A DNA stretch of 64,000 nucleotides, taken from Sipunculus nudus. Its lineage: Eukaryota > Annelida > Sipuncula > Golfingiida > Sipunculidae. Under the pieces are notes generated by a model that made no database searches, had not been told where the DNA came from, and was given only the letters and a program-made list of their open reading frames with translations. The stretch is from positions 49,709,297 through 49,773,296 of the forward strand of contig CM049321.1 of assembly GCA_026874595.1 (NCBI GenBank). The letters are read 5' to 3'. Shown here piece by piece: positions 1-11,545 of this stretch (its first letter is position 1; each line of letters begins with the position of its first letter). The position numbers and the translations under genes were made by a program.

Positions 1-120
1 GAAAGCATACAAAGCTGACAACAACTTACGAACGGAAAGACTTCCTGACACACTGACACATTTTAGATAACATATGATTAGATAAACATATGGAGAAGAT
101 ATTTATAAACAAAATGAATT

Positions 121-1545
121 ATGGTTTGTGCAGATTAAGTTCACAATTTTGGAGGAAAGGCCAAGCACTGATATGTTGCAGTGGTTCGAGTGCAGCGCGC
201 CTAGCAACCATATCCCGAAAATGAAAAAAAAAACACTTTTGAGATATTAGTGTATTCCATCAGCTGTACAAGTTTCATTAGGATTCCCGGGAAACTGTGG
301 TCTGTACAATGGTATATGTGACACGCAAAATCCAGCAAGCAGGCGAATTTGAGGACAACTGACAAACAGACAGACATTCTGACAAAGTTACACAAGATTG
401 AGACCACATGACTTAACCAGTTTATGGAGAAGACTCAGAGAAAGAAAATAAGCTATAGTTTAGATAACTGAGGCTTTGGGTTTTAGAGATGGTCAATATA
501 ATGATATGTGTGTGAGGATCGTGTGCATCGCCCCCTAGCGGCCATATCCGGAAAATGAAAAATTCATTTCGAAATATTATTGTAGAAAATAAGATGCAAT
601 AGTTTTCAAAGGGTTGAATGCTAAATGTGAGACTCAAGAACCAGCAAGCAGGCGAATTTGAGGACAACTGACAAACAGACAGATATACTGACAAAGTAAC
701 ACAAGAATGAGACCACATGACTTACTCAGGTTATGAGGAAAATTAAGAGGAAGAAAATAAGCTATAGTTTATGTAATTGAGGCTTTGTGTTTTGGAGATA
801 CGGCCAATATAATGATGTAAATGGAAGGGTCGTGTTCAATACCCACTAGCGGCCATATCGGGAAAATGCAAAATAGGTTTCGAGATGTTAGTGTATGACA
901 TAAGATGTACCAGTTTCAAAAGGATTGCTCCAAAACTGCGGACTGTAGAATCCTATATGTGAGACGCAAGGACCAGCAAGCAGGCGAATTTGAGGACAAC
1001 TGACAAACAGACGGACACACTGACAAAGTGACACAGGATTCAGGTTTATACTTTTGGAGATATGGCTGAAACATGATGTTGAGGAGGTTAGCACCTAGCG
1101 CCCCCTAGCGGACGTATTCAAAAATGAAAAGCTTCTTTTGAGATATTACTGTAAGATATAAGATGTAATAGTTTCAAAAGGATTCTTTTAATCATGTGGC
1201 CTGTAGCAAATTATATGTGAGACGCAAGAAACAGCAAGCAGGCGAATTTGAGGACAACTTACAAACAGACAGACACACTGACAAAGTGATACAAGATTCA
1301 AACCAGGTGACTCATCGAGTTTAAGGAGAAGACTAAGAGGTAGAAAATAAGCTAAAGTTTTTGTAATTGAGGCTTATAATTTTGGAGATATGCCCAAAAT
1401 ATGATATGTTGGAGAGGTTTGCATACAGCGCGCCCTAGCGGCCGCATTCAAAAAATGAAAAAAAAAGGATTTCGAGATAATAATGAAAAGACTTACGATA
1501 TGTCCATTTCAAAAAGATTCCTGCAAAACTGTGGCCTCCAGGGCA
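121..1545. repeat. Degenerate tandem array, unit about 260-330 bp
   Basis: A phrase beginning ccagcaagcaggcgaatttg recurs at about 332, 641, 973 and 1231, always followed by a gacaaacagacagaca-like run. Each unit also carries a CCCCTAGCGGCC-type motif (about 530, 845, 1102 and 1430), a following AAAATGAAAA run and a 'gaggcttt...ttttgagatatgg' segment. Partial units flank the array on both sides. Spacings of 309, 332 and 258 bp show unequal unit lengths, with at least one internal deletion. The minus strand gives short open frames rich in Ser, Cys and Leu in each unit. These come from the repeat and show no protein family. I read this as a satellite or a tandemly amplified transposon piece; the source element is not recognised. 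Confidence 0.85.
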
Positions 1546-2045
1546 AGATTACTGATATCTCAAAATATCTCGTTTGACGAGATATAATACGAGATATTGG
1601 GAGACTTCTCTTGTAGTTCTAGTTGAATGCTACCTGATGCAAAAAAAAACAAGACCTCTGTAGCTTTAAAACTGACAAAGTTAGAAAATATCAGCACTTT
1701 TCCCCGATAATGCTTTACCATGGTTACCGCAAATTGAGTCAGCCACACACCAGAAGACAGGCCTTGGAATAACAATTAAAATGAGCTACTGTTGAAGTAG
1801 ATACGACTAATAGTCACACAGATATGAAGAAAAAAACGTTTTGTATATTTTTGATAACCTTGACCTTGACCTTTGACCTTTATTGACCAAAAACAACAGG
1901 CTCCTGTTATTTTACATTTTCTATCAACTGTGTATGTCTGAAGGCGATAGCTGCAAAATTCCGACCTGTAGAGAGGGAACAGACAGACAGACAGACATCT
2001 GCGACTGACCAACCAGCTTGCCGAAATCGGAGATTTCCGGCAAGC
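1546..2045. other. Gene-free stretch with TGACCT direct repeats
   Basis: No coding region is supported here. The stretch contains three TGACCT hexamers at 1861-1879, a short GACA run near 1980-1998 and a small hairpin at about 2020-2045 (gccgaaatcggagatttccggc). The hairpin lies just before the start of the first segmental duplication copy. Confidence 0.5.
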
Positions 2046-2708
2046 AAAAAAAATCTCAAAGGACCGCTTCAAGACTAGAATTTATTTGCGGACAGAGATT
2101 AGTGCCAAGAGGACATGCATTGACCAGTTTAATGCGGAATAGCCTTTTCTTGGACCACGACCAAATCCTAAGTGACCTACTTATGCTGACACCTGTCACC
2201 TGTAGTTTCTAACCCTCATCCCCCTGTGTTCCGTCGCAGAAATTAGAAACGCCAGTCACTCAGTGCCCGGGACTAACTAAGAAAATACTAAATGTAGTTA
2301 TCGAAACGGAACGTCTTTCGCTTAAGCTCTATTTGGAAATTTAAGAGAGTGACAGACAGGTTACGGTTTATCTTATTTGGGTTGAAAGGACGTCAAGCGG
2401 TCCGATGACGCTCTCTTATGTCCTGAACAGACGGGATAAAAGATTAAACACTCCATTAGTGAAAGTGAGCGGTTGTTTTATAACACTCAAGACTGAAAGG
2501 AGCCTGGCACAAATAATTGTTCCCACATGTATAAGATGAATCCAGTTGTGACGAGTATTTACATGATAAGGTTCTTACACTCCCCTGGGAACCTGTGTGT
2601 ATATTTAATGATCGCATTGCAACCAGGTGGGAACGAAACGGTACAGGTTTACTCTTGGGAAGACAGATAAAGGTACTGGATAATGATTAATGAGTGCAAT
2701 TATGAAGA

Positions 2709-3010
2709 ATACTGAGCTCAGGGCTCCTGTGGCTCAGGGCTAGAGCACAGGACTCAAAACCGAGAGGTCGTGAGGTCAAATCTCAGCCGAGGGGCACGAG
2801 GTTTTCCCGGTCGCCGCCCCCCCCCCCCCCCACCACCAGGGTGAGCGCTCTGAAGGCTGAATGGGAAGGCTGTACCCCATAGCCGTGAATCGCTCACAAA
2901 CCAGGGTGGTTCATCGAATTTATGAACCAGCAAAGGGGTTGATTACGCACCCAGGACCTGCAGGTGTGGTAGACATCGGGCCTTGGTGACACCAGGATAC
3001 AATAATTATA
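2709..3010 (+). mobile_element. tRNA-derived SINE-like unit with poly-C tract
   Basis: The head (about 2721-2793) resembles a degraded tRNA. It has an A-box-like tggctcagggctagagc and a B-box-like gaggtcaaatctca at the right spacing for an internal RNA polymerase III promoter. A poly-C tract follows (about 2816-2832), then a body ('gtgagcgctctgaaggctgaatgggaag') and a 3' motif 'ggtgacaccaggatacaat'. The same architecture is at 8251-8520 inside the duplicated copy, and an older diverged relative is at 5003-5228. Three copies with a shared body and tail argue for a SINE rather than a true tRNA gene. The anticodon arm is too decayed to name the parental tRNA. Confidence 0.7.
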
Positions 3011-3299
3011 TGATAGGAAGCCCTGTGACGCAGTTCAAAACCGATATGGAACTCTGCAGATGTGCATACGTTCTTACTCTGTGGATATATTAAAAAAACT
3101 CTAGATAATTCCTGCCAGGAAAGGTCATTTTAATACCTCTGTGACGGATGTGTGAGCTTGAGTATCTACAAGCTGTAAGTAAACACAGCAATGTTGACAA
3201 ATAGAAAAACCATAACACCTAAGGTGGTTGGTTGCATACATACGGAAGCTGAATGGTCACTATTAGCAAAAGACGCTCCTTGTTGAATATGTTTGGATT

Positions 3300-3330
3300 A
3301 CTTTGCCTCCCCCCCCCCCCCCCCCCCGGC
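3300..3330. repeat. Poly-C tract
   Basis: A run of about 20 C residues follows 'ggattactttgcctc'. Copy 2 of the duplication has a matching tract at about 8811-8832, so the tract predates the duplication and has since changed length. Confidence 0.9.
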
Positions 3331-3883
3331 GTCACATGTGTATAGCTTTGTGCTTTATAATCGTTTATACAAATAACCCTGTATGAACCTACTGGCCCTG
3401 AAGTCAAAAAGGGATTATATTAAAGCTGATTCAACGATAGATAAATAATGACTATCTTTGTTCTGAGTACGTGGGGAAAATATATACACAACAATTTTAC
3501 AGAATGGGATGCTATTTCCCTACACGTTACTCACTTGAAAAAATACATACTTGTCTTGCTACATATGCTGAAGACATCGTAAGAGCATTTTGGGAGATAA
3601 CACTGTAGTAAGCAACCATAAACAAAAACAAAGTGTGGTATTACCATCCGGAAAACCAGTCAATGTGATGAGGCCCCGTAACTTCGTAAACGTAACACTT
3701 GAACACACATACTGTTCAGAACATGACTCTACTGTATACCTCAACTTCGTGCTTACTATAATGTGCTTTTGCTCAATATCATTTAATTCATTCCAAACTT
3801 ACAAATAAAACTAAATGGTCGTAAAGGATATATTATATATTCCATTAGAATGTCTCTATGTTTTACACTGCCCGTATGAAAAC

Positions 3884-3965
3884 AAAACCTAGGAATATGG
3901 GCCTAATAAGGGATTGTCGAAATGGCGAAGGACTGCATTCCTTAGAATGCAGATTTCAGGTTTGT
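3884..3965 (+). repeat. R-family dispersed repeat, 3' fragment
   Basis: 'aggaatatgggcctaataaggg' followed by 'gcattccttagaatgcagattt' matches the 3' part of the longer R copies at 10530-10975, 13960-14262, 15330-15620 and 17775-18015. The self-complementary GCATTCCTTAGAATGC is the hallmark of the 3' end. Confidence 0.75.
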
Positions 3966-4194
3966 GCAAGCAACAGTGGCATTAGCCATCATAAATCCGG
4001 TTGTAATATAAAAAAATATAAATCTGCATCCCTAATGTTCATGTTTCTGCCATAAGAGCACAAGTTAAAAAAAAACACTCTGAGAAGACAGTGGACACCG
4101 TTACTCTGATATGCTGTGCGCCGGACCGTGACCTGAACAGGTGGCTGGGCCGCACTGATGAGGCGGGACATGCTATGCATTCACTTGTTTTTGG

Positions 4195-4425
4195 CCCACA
4201 TCTTAAATTCATTCGTGCATAAGTGACCGAACATTTGTGAATATGCCTTGATGATGCTTCGGAATCCGAACCAGATGTTGGATCAACACAAAAATATAAT
4301 CGATTCTTCTTTGGTCCATCCCTGAAATGTTCTGAAATTTTTTATGAGATTCTGTTCAGGATTGCGTTCGTTATGTCGTGAACACACACACAAACACACA
4401 CATGAACGGAAATGATCGCATACTC
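4195..4425 (-). repeat. R-family dispersed repeat, inverted copy
   Basis: Read on the minus strand this carries the R-family order: a tgtgtgtttgttcacgacataacg segment, then gaatctcataaa, a 'gatccaacatctggttcggattc' segment, 'catattcacaaatgttcggtcacttatgcacgaatg'. It is diverged, and the 3' GCATTCC palindrome is not clear. It is the only copy in this orientation in the window. Confidence 0.65.
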
Positions 4426-5002
4426 TACTGGCGGAGGCAATTTCCTTGCTAAAATTAAATGGATGACGGCAGATCATGAGCAGAATTGCTAAAATTAATT
4501 TTGTATTCTTTTCAAATACACTGCATTTGTTTGGCCAAATAAGAACAGGGAATTGTCCAGCTGTAGTCATTTCTTAATTCCTTTTCTCGAGGGTATTTTG
4601 GATCCGGCACGATATTTTTAGGGTCCAGTATCAACCTTAATGAAACGTTCAAAGGTGTCATTCATGTATAGGCGCCGGACTTTTCTTTCCTATGGAATTG
4701 ATGCATATATTTTCCTCAAATTGAATTCATTTATGTAAATTAATTCACTTATATTTTTTTCTATCAGAATACATTTATGCAAATTAGATCACTTTTTTTC
4801 TAATGTAATACACTTATGGAAATTATTTTACTATTATTTAAACAAATATATTGCATGAAGTCTGTGTTGTTTAGATAAGGAAAAGGCAAGCTAATTTTTC
4901 AGTAGATTAGAGATGAATTGTTTCTCAGAGGTATGTTGTTAATAGTCTGACCATTAAAGCTGAAGTTAGTGTAAACATTTATGTTTGTATTCATTAACAA
5001 TC

Positions 5003-5228
5003 AATTCGTGAGTACAAATCCCAACCTTGGAGCGGTGATTTTTTTTTTCACGTTGGATCCTACCAAGGGTGAGTGCTCCGTAGGCTCAGTGGGAAGACTT
5101 TGCCGACAAATGATTAATTCTTCAGGGGTTGGGGGGGGGGGGGTACTCTGTGTTATGACCGTGGAATGGGGATTACAACTAGGTGTGGCAGACAAGGGTC
5201 TATCCTGGGTGACACCAAAATATAATTT
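5003..5228 (+). mobile_element. Diverged relative of the poly-C SINE-like unit
   Basis: 'cgtgagtacaaatcccaacc' aligns with the B-box region of the unit at 2709. 'gggtgagtgctccgtaggctcagtgggaag' aligns with its body, and 'aggtgtggcagacaagggtc...tgggtgacaccaaaatata' aligns with its tail. The homopolymer here is poly-G (about 5128-5142) in a different place. The A-box half is missing, so this is a 5'-truncated, older copy. Confidence 0.65.
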
Positions 5229-7565
5229 AAGACGACAGGAAGCGTTGTCCAAAAGCTCAAGGGCACTTTGCTAAGTATAAGAATAGGCAGCATCAGAAAC
5301 GGAGGCGGATACCTCCACCGAAAATCTTTATAAAAAATGTTTGACATATCAGCACTAGCTAACCAACATCTGTGTTTCCCGTGTCACAAGTAACGGAAAC
5401 GAATATGTCGGTCACGAGGTCGTCACCTTCTTTCCAGACAAGTGCAAATTCGGTTACTCTTTTTAGATGACTCTGGGATTATTGGTTAGACATGAGTCAA
5501 ATAGGCTAATTTTCACAACTGACACGTTGCCAGTTTATCGCAGGGTTACAAATAAAATTAATTTGCCCCGTGAAACATTTCTCTTGGTAAATGCAGTTAC
5601 GATTGATCATTGTTGAAGTATCTGAGCTGTGTCGTCTTAAACAAATGAGTGTAATCGGTTCTAAAAAAAAGTGTCAATTGAATTAATTCGTCCACCCCCA
5701 ACGGCTAATTATCCCTGGCTATGTCAGTGTGCATGGGGCACTGTCGAGAGATTTAGCCAATGATACTTTTTACCGATGGGCCCTTGCGATTTGGCATTAG
5801 ATCTGTTGCCCACCCTTCTTTTACAAAAGTAAAAATCAAATTAATTGCCCTCATACTGTTACGGAACAACCCAGTGCACAAGAGAAGTATATGCTAATAT
5901 AACTCTTGCTATTCAGCCTTGACTGCGATGCCTCCTATCCGCAGATTTACAAATTGAATTGTTTACCCCCGCACAGAGTGCCCTGAAGTGCAAGTACAGA
6001 TAGTTCATGGTTTAAATATTTAGCTTCTGTAGTCTTTTATTACTGAGCGCAATTGTTTTTATATGTTAAGTTCTTCGGATTCTTCAGTGCTTAGGGTCAC
6101 AAATTCAACCAATGGTGCTTTACAAAATAATCCGTGTTACCTCGTATTGAATATGCATTCGACGTAAAAAATTCCGCCATGTGGGCTTTCACCTATTCGG
6201 ACCATATTCCCAGGTTCATTTGTGCATTAGACTGGCCCAATCAATGAAATGACTCTTAATTGTTGCCTCTAACAGAGAAACCAAACGTTCTCTCACTGTA
6301 TCGCACGTACAGTGTCGGTAATTACCACTCTCTGACCCTCTTATTTCATCGACTGGTAAACTTGGGCCGTACCGGACAGTCAGCGCCACACATCACCGCC
6401 TCACTGAACTAAGGTCTTTCCCAGTGACGTAGGGATTAATTATAGTGGCCTTTCCCAGATTTTTTTTTTTTTCAAAACCAACATCGGTTATCCAGTAACC
6501 GCCTATTGTGGGCTTCTAGCTTGTTATTTATATACCCATTTGATCAGTCTTAATATTTTAAGGCCCTCGGCTATTTTGAGTACGGCAAGATTTTCAACAC
6601 TATATATAAACCTCAGCCTCAGTTAGCCAGTGTGTTAACGTTTATCAGACTATCGCTTTTCAAGGCAGGTTGGTTAGAAAATGTATCGCTAGCTCAGCAA
6701 ATCAACGTGAGATATTATGGGTCCACAAGCGACGAACGCAGTCATGTATAGCGGCTGGCATAAACGATCACGGCGATCAGCGTGTTGGCAACTTGACAGG
6801 GCAAGACTTTCAAGTGTAACTTGAACACTAACGAATACACAGTACAAAATAGATGCGACAGTGTCTACAATGCACTTTCATTAGGCCAATGGTCCGTAGT
6901 GTTCAACAGCAGAGATATATCAAAGGACACGAAGGTCATTGTATGGACTTTCTGAAAACATGTTTTCAGTGCGAATGTTACCAAGCGGGTTGAGCTGTCT
7001 ATTACCATTCCTAGCGTCCACATAGCAACGATGCCATGCACAGAAGGCGTGACGGCCTGTTATGCAAATGCGATGGAATCGTCAGGAGCCTTGTGACGCC
7101 ATAATAAAATGGGGCATATTCCATAATAGAAACATGTAAATTCGCCATTTTTTTCACTTGTGGAAAACCCATGAATTTGACAGCGGTTTCGAGAAACTGG
7201 GAGAGATGAACATGTCAGGGCTCGGTAAGGTCGCGTGATGCGACAGGAAAGTACTCCGAGGACAGTGTCATGGCAATTTATTCCAATGGTCCGAAGACAT
7301 TTCATTACATTGTAGTATCTCTATGTATTACAGGGCCTATATGTAAACTGAAATTTTGTTCTTATAAAGACTACTCTGGAAGAATAGCATCTGTCTAAGC
7401 AGAGCGTTTTGTGGTAATTGAGGTGACATATATCGGTAAGTTTAAAGCGGAATATCTTTTTTTGGACCACGCAAATATAAACAAATTATTATTTTCGAGC
7501 GCTTTTGAGAAAGCGGGGGAAATAAATATTTCAGGGTCCGATAAAGTGGCGGGGAACCGACACAA
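5229..7565. other. Gene-free stretch between duplication A copies
   Basis: No supported gene. The only possible signal is a TATATATAAA stretch near 6600, followed by ordinary AT-rich sequence with frequent stops in all frames. Open frames here are under 85 codons and show no family resemblance. Confidence 0.5.
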
Positions 7566-8250
7566 AAAAAAAAAACTCAGAAGACCGCTTCAAGACTAGA
7601 ATTTATTTGCGGAGAGAGTATGGTGGTGCCAAGGGGACATGTGTCGGCACAGTTTAATGCCGATTAACCTTTTCTTGGACCACGCCCAAATCCTCTGTGA
7701 CCTACTTATGCTGATATCTGTCACCTGTAGATTCCAACCCACATCTCCCAGTGTACCGTCTTAGAAGTTAGATACACCAATCACTCTGCCCCAGGGACTA
7801 ACTCTGAAAATAACCAAATGTACTTATCGAAACGGAACGCCGTCTTTCACTTAAGCTGTCTTTGGAATTAAGAGAGTGACAGACAGGTCACGGCTTATCC
7901 GATTTGGGGTGAAAGGATGTCAAGCGGTCCGATGGTGCTCTCTTATGTCCGGAACAGACGGGTTAAAAGCTTAAACACTCCATTAGTGAAAGTGGGCGGT
8001 TGTTTTATAACACTCAAGACTGAAAGGAGCCTGTCGCAAATAATTGTTCCCAAATGTATAACATGAATCCAATAGTGACGAGTAGTTACATGATAAGGTT
8101 CCGACATTCCCCTGGGGACCTGTATGTATATTTAATGACCGCATTATTGCAATTTGGTGGGAACGAAACGGTACAGGTTTACTCTTGGGTAGACAGATAA
8201 AGGTACTGGATAATGATTAATGAGTGCAAGTATGAAGTTAACTGAGCCCA

Positions 8251-8520
8251 GGGATTCTGTGGCTCAGAGCTAAAGCACAGGATTCAAAGCTGGGAGGTAG
8301 CGCGGTCAAATCTCAGCCGAGGGGCACGAGCTTTTCCTGGTCGCCCCCCCCCCCCCACACACACACCAGGGTGAGCGCTCTGAAGGCTGAATGGGAAGGC
8401 TGTACCATATAGCCGTGAATCGCTCACAAACCAGGGTGGTTCATCGGTATTATTACGCACCCAGGACCTGCAGGTGTGGTAGACATCGGGCCTGGGTGAC
8501 ACCAGGATACAATGATTATA
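8251..8520 (+). mobile_element. tRNA-derived SINE-like unit, copy in duplication A2
   Basis: Same head ('ctgtggctcagagctaaagcacagg'), poly-C/CA tract, body and 'ggtgacaccaggatacaat' tail as the unit at 2709. It lacks a stretch of about 30 bp near the middle ('gaatttatgaaccagcaaagg' in the other copy). It was carried along by the segmental duplication and is not an independent insertion. Confidence 0.75.
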
Positions 8521-8810
8521 TGATCGGAAGCCCTGTAAGGTAGTCCCAAACCGATATGGAACTCTGCAGATTTACGTACTTTCTTACTCTGTTAATATAT
8601 TAATACAACTCTAGATAATTCCTGCCAGGAAAGGCCATTTTAATACCTCTGTGACGGATGTGTGAGCTTGATTATCTACAAGCTGTAAGTAAACACAGCA
8701 ATGTTGACAGAGGATAAACCATAAAATCTAAGGTGGTTGGTTACATATGTACGGAAGCTGAATGGTAACTATTGGCGAAAGACGCTCATTTTTGGATGTG
8801 TTTGGATCAG

Positions 8811-8842
8811 TCCCCCCCCCCCCCCCCCCCCACACACACACC
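8811..8842. repeat. Poly-C/CA tract
   Basis: About 20 C residues followed by a short CA run. It is the counterpart of the tract at about 3309-3328 in the other duplication copy. Confidence 0.9.
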
Positions 8843-9474
8843 CTCCCCATATTATAAACCTATCGTTGTAGGCAAAACGAACAGCCTGTGCGCGCAGGAT
8901 CAGCGTGTTCTGGCCTATTTTATCTATAAACGTCCAGTAAGTGTCTTTAGTTAATAAACGTCACACATCGGAATAGGTCCCGGTGTTGCTTGTCTACGAA
9001 AAAGGACAGGGATTGACATTTTCTTTTTTCTGGAAGATATTGAGCCTTTCTTCATTTTAATGGCGACAGAGTTAAAATTTTCGATCGCGAGGGAGGTTCC
9101 TGTCTGAATATTATCGTCGAACATGGTATATTTTTTTGCCATTTATAATCGTTTATACAAGTAACCTTGAATGAACCTACTGGTCCATAAAGTCGAAAAT
9201 GGATTATATCAAAGCCGATTCAACTAAAGATAAAAACGACTATCTATGTTCTGCACAAGTTGGGGAAAATATATGCAACAATTTTACAGAATGGAATGCG
9301 ATTTTCGCATCACGTTAATTACTTGAAAAGTGACAGACTCGTCCAGCTATTTATGCAAAAGACATCATAAAAAGCAGTTTGGGTGATAACACCGTGGTTA
9401 GCTACTATAAACGAATACAAAGTGTGTTACGACCATCCGTTCGTAAAACCGGTCAATGTGATGAGGCCCCGTAA

Positions 9475-9908
9475 AAATTGCCGAATGTTTAGCCTGGTAG
9501 TTTTCACAAGATTTGAAAACATGGTAACAACCCTGTGCAGGGGTGGATATTTGCTCATGCTTCATAATTATATACCGGAATACATCCTTAATAAAATTAA
9601 AGAACCAAGGCTCCTGTTCATGGCATGCTTCATTGATCTAGAGTTTGGATGGTAGTTTTCTTTCTAATGCGGGTAAAAATATCAAAACACTAACTCATGT
9701 TGTTGTACCGAATACCAACCGTTGTAAAGTCATCCTTTATTCTTGTATAGTAAATTAATGCTAATAACCAAGCGTCAACTCATGTTCTCATTATCATATT
9801 TGGCACATGTTTATCCAGACTGTTCCGTACCCATTTACACTTCAGTCTAGCCTTTCTGTATGCTGTGATACTTTCATCTATGTTTTAAATCAAAAGCCCT
9901 TCCTTTGT
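9475..9908. other. Block present only in duplication A copy 2
   Basis: In copy 1 'gaggccccgtaa' is followed almost directly by 'cgtaacacttgaacacaca'. In copy 2 about 430 bp intervene between the same two phrases. The block has no clear terminal inverted repeats, target duplication or coding potential. It is either an unidentified insertion in copy 2 or a deletion from copy 1. Confidence 0.7.
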
Positions 9909-10091
9909 ATACATAACACTTGAACACACATTCTGTTCACAACATAACTCTACTCTATACTTCTACTTTGTGCTAACATTTCTGCGTTTTTGCTCAATGT
10001 CGTTTCATTTATTGTAAACTGACACATTAAGTAACATGGTTAAAAGGATATTATATTCCATTATAATATTTCTATGTTTTGCAGTGCCCGT

Positions 10092-10530
10092 GTATAAACA
10101 TATAATTTTATTGTTATATATTGTAATAAATAAGTATATTAGTAAATAAAACAACATGGCGCAGCTTCTGACCTTCTTGATTTCCCAAGACGTCGCCGTC
10201 GACGGCTTTATGTTCCCCAGAACACTTCTTATAGGTTCCACGCCAACCGCCACATGATCTGGTTGGCAAAACAATAACCTCCATCCGTAAACCGGACCGC
10301 AAGCCGCACTGCACAAATTCCCATCTGACATTATTTACAATTGATTCCTTTCTCCGTTCTCACCTTTCTTTTTTTTCAGGTCTGTACACAATCGAATTTA
10401 TTAATCAAGTAGGAAATAATGAATATAGTGACATCTGCAATATTTTCTAGTATAAACCTTTAAAAATAGTAATAATAAAATATTTATCTGCAACCCATAG
10501 ACCTATCAAATTTACCATTTTCCTTTTTCT
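10092..10530. other. Gene-free stretch with a GC-richer island
   Basis: About 10150-10330 is more GC-rich than its surroundings and is open in two minus-strand frames (108 and 66 codons). Neither resembles a known protein family. It may be part of an unrecognised repeat. Confidence 0.35.
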
Positions 10531-10975
10531 AGACGGGGTACTCCTCCCCAGAAAAAAAACATGCCTGGATTATGTTTCGTCCCAGGGGGAGCGAGATTCG
10601 TGTGTCTTTGTGTATGTGGATATGTGTTTGTGTGCCCGCCCAGGTGTGTTTGTGTATGTGTTTGCTCATAACATAACTCAGCAATCATGATAGAAATCTT
10701 ATAAACAGATGTTGGTGTAGATTCGCCTCATTATCCGGTTCCAGGAAGGACTTCAAGGAATATTCACAAATGTACAGTCAATTATGCACAAATGAACCTT
10801 TGAATATGGGTCGAATAAGGGAATGCAAACATTGGTCAGGGGGACTCCAGCATGAATAAACCTGGTAGTATTTGCCGAATTAGAGAATGTAAACATGTTT
10901 TGGGGAGCATCCCAGAGGAAGGACCGGCCACATGGCGGAGGCCTGCATTCCCTAGAATGCATATTTCTAATTCCT
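10530..10975 (+). repeat. R-family dispersed repeat, near full length
   Basis: It carries the R order: ggggtactcctcccc start, a TG-rich 'gtgtgtttgtgtatgtgtttgctcataacataactcagcaatcatga' part, 'gatgttggtgtagattcgcctcattatccggttcc', 'aggaatattcacaaatgtacagtcaattatgcac', 'gaatatgggtcgaataagggaatg', and the palindromic 'gcattccctagaatgc' end. No terminal inverted repeats, open frame or poly-A tail is evident. The 3' half also begins duplication B. Confidence 0.75.
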
Positions 10976-11545
10976 ATTTACTGTCCTGCTTACTCTCGAA
11001 ATCTAGGAACCAATATATAAAATATATTCGAAACTCAAGGAAGAGAGGTAGAGGTTAAGCATTATAATCCTGGTGAAAACTCCGCCATAAATGGCGCTTT
11101 CTCCTATTACGGCGTTTAACAACTTTTATTCCCTATCTTAGTCCGCCCTGACATGTTGATAAAAGGACAGAAGCTCCAAGACACAATTATCTATGATAAA
11201 TGTCACGTCTTTTCTCCACTTTAGCCGAAAGATTAGGAATGTCATTGGCCTCAGGTTTAAAAATAACTGGACTAGACACTTCAATTTAAGGCCTTAGTCA
11301 TATATATCTCTCATTTTGGCAGCGTGTATTTTTCTTTGTGGAGTTGGTGTCTGTTAGTTGGAGCGAGGGTGGATGTTGTTTTGGGCAGGTGCATCAATCT
11401 GGATCAGTCTGAAGATATGCTGGCTCGACGTTGATAAGAAGCATCACTAGGGCCTTTGAAGAAAATAAATGACCGTCTGTTTGTCCGGAGTTTGACAAAT
11501 CAAATCATTCCCTCGTCCCAGTGAACTTTCATTAGACAGGATCAC
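10735..11545 (+). repeat. Segmental duplication B, copy 1
   Basis: It matches 15445-16190 in direct orientation, well beyond the shared R repeat. Landmarks include 'tatctatgat(a/g)aa(t/g)gtcacgtctt', 'gccgaaagat(t/c)agga', 'cattggcctcaggt', 'gaagaaaataaatgaccgtctg' and 'gtgaactt(t/c)cattaaacaggat'. The match runs across non-R sequence, so this is a true duplication and not two separate R insertions. No frame stays open in both copies. Confidence 0.85.

Larger units (their letters stand above)
2046..3880 (+). repeat. Segmental duplication A, copy 1
   Basis: From 'accgcttcaagactagaatttatttgcgg' (about 2061) onward the sequence matches 7566-10092 almost continuously in the same orientation. Shared landmarks include 'aacggaacg', 'acaggtttactcttggg', 'ggatgtgtgagcttga', 'caatgtgatgaggccccgtaa' and 'cttgaacacaca'. 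Differences are scattered substitutions and small indels. Copy 2 carries an extra block of about 430 bp at 9475-9908. Both copies contain the same SINE-like unit, so the SINE was present before duplication. No conserved open frame runs through both copies. Confidence 0.9.
7566..10092 (+). repeat. Segmental duplication A, copy 2
   Basis: Direct-orientation partner of 2046-3880, with the same landmarks in the same order. It is longer because of an extra block at about 9475-9908 and several small insertions. The copies part company after 'gtttt(g/a)ca(g/c)tgcccgt', at about 3880 and 10092. Divergence is clearly visible in most lines, so the duplication is not recent. Confidence 0.9.

Noticed and set aside
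422-1094. Minus-strand frames with repeated LSVCQLSSNSPACWF-like words
   Set aside because: They come from the shared phrase of the tandem units, lack a common frame between units, and have no other protein features.
7438-7475. Extra homology 'gtttaaagcggaatatctttttttggaccacg' upstream of duplication A copy 2
   Set aside because: It resembles 2129-2160 but is isolated and would need a separate rearrangement. It is too short to call.
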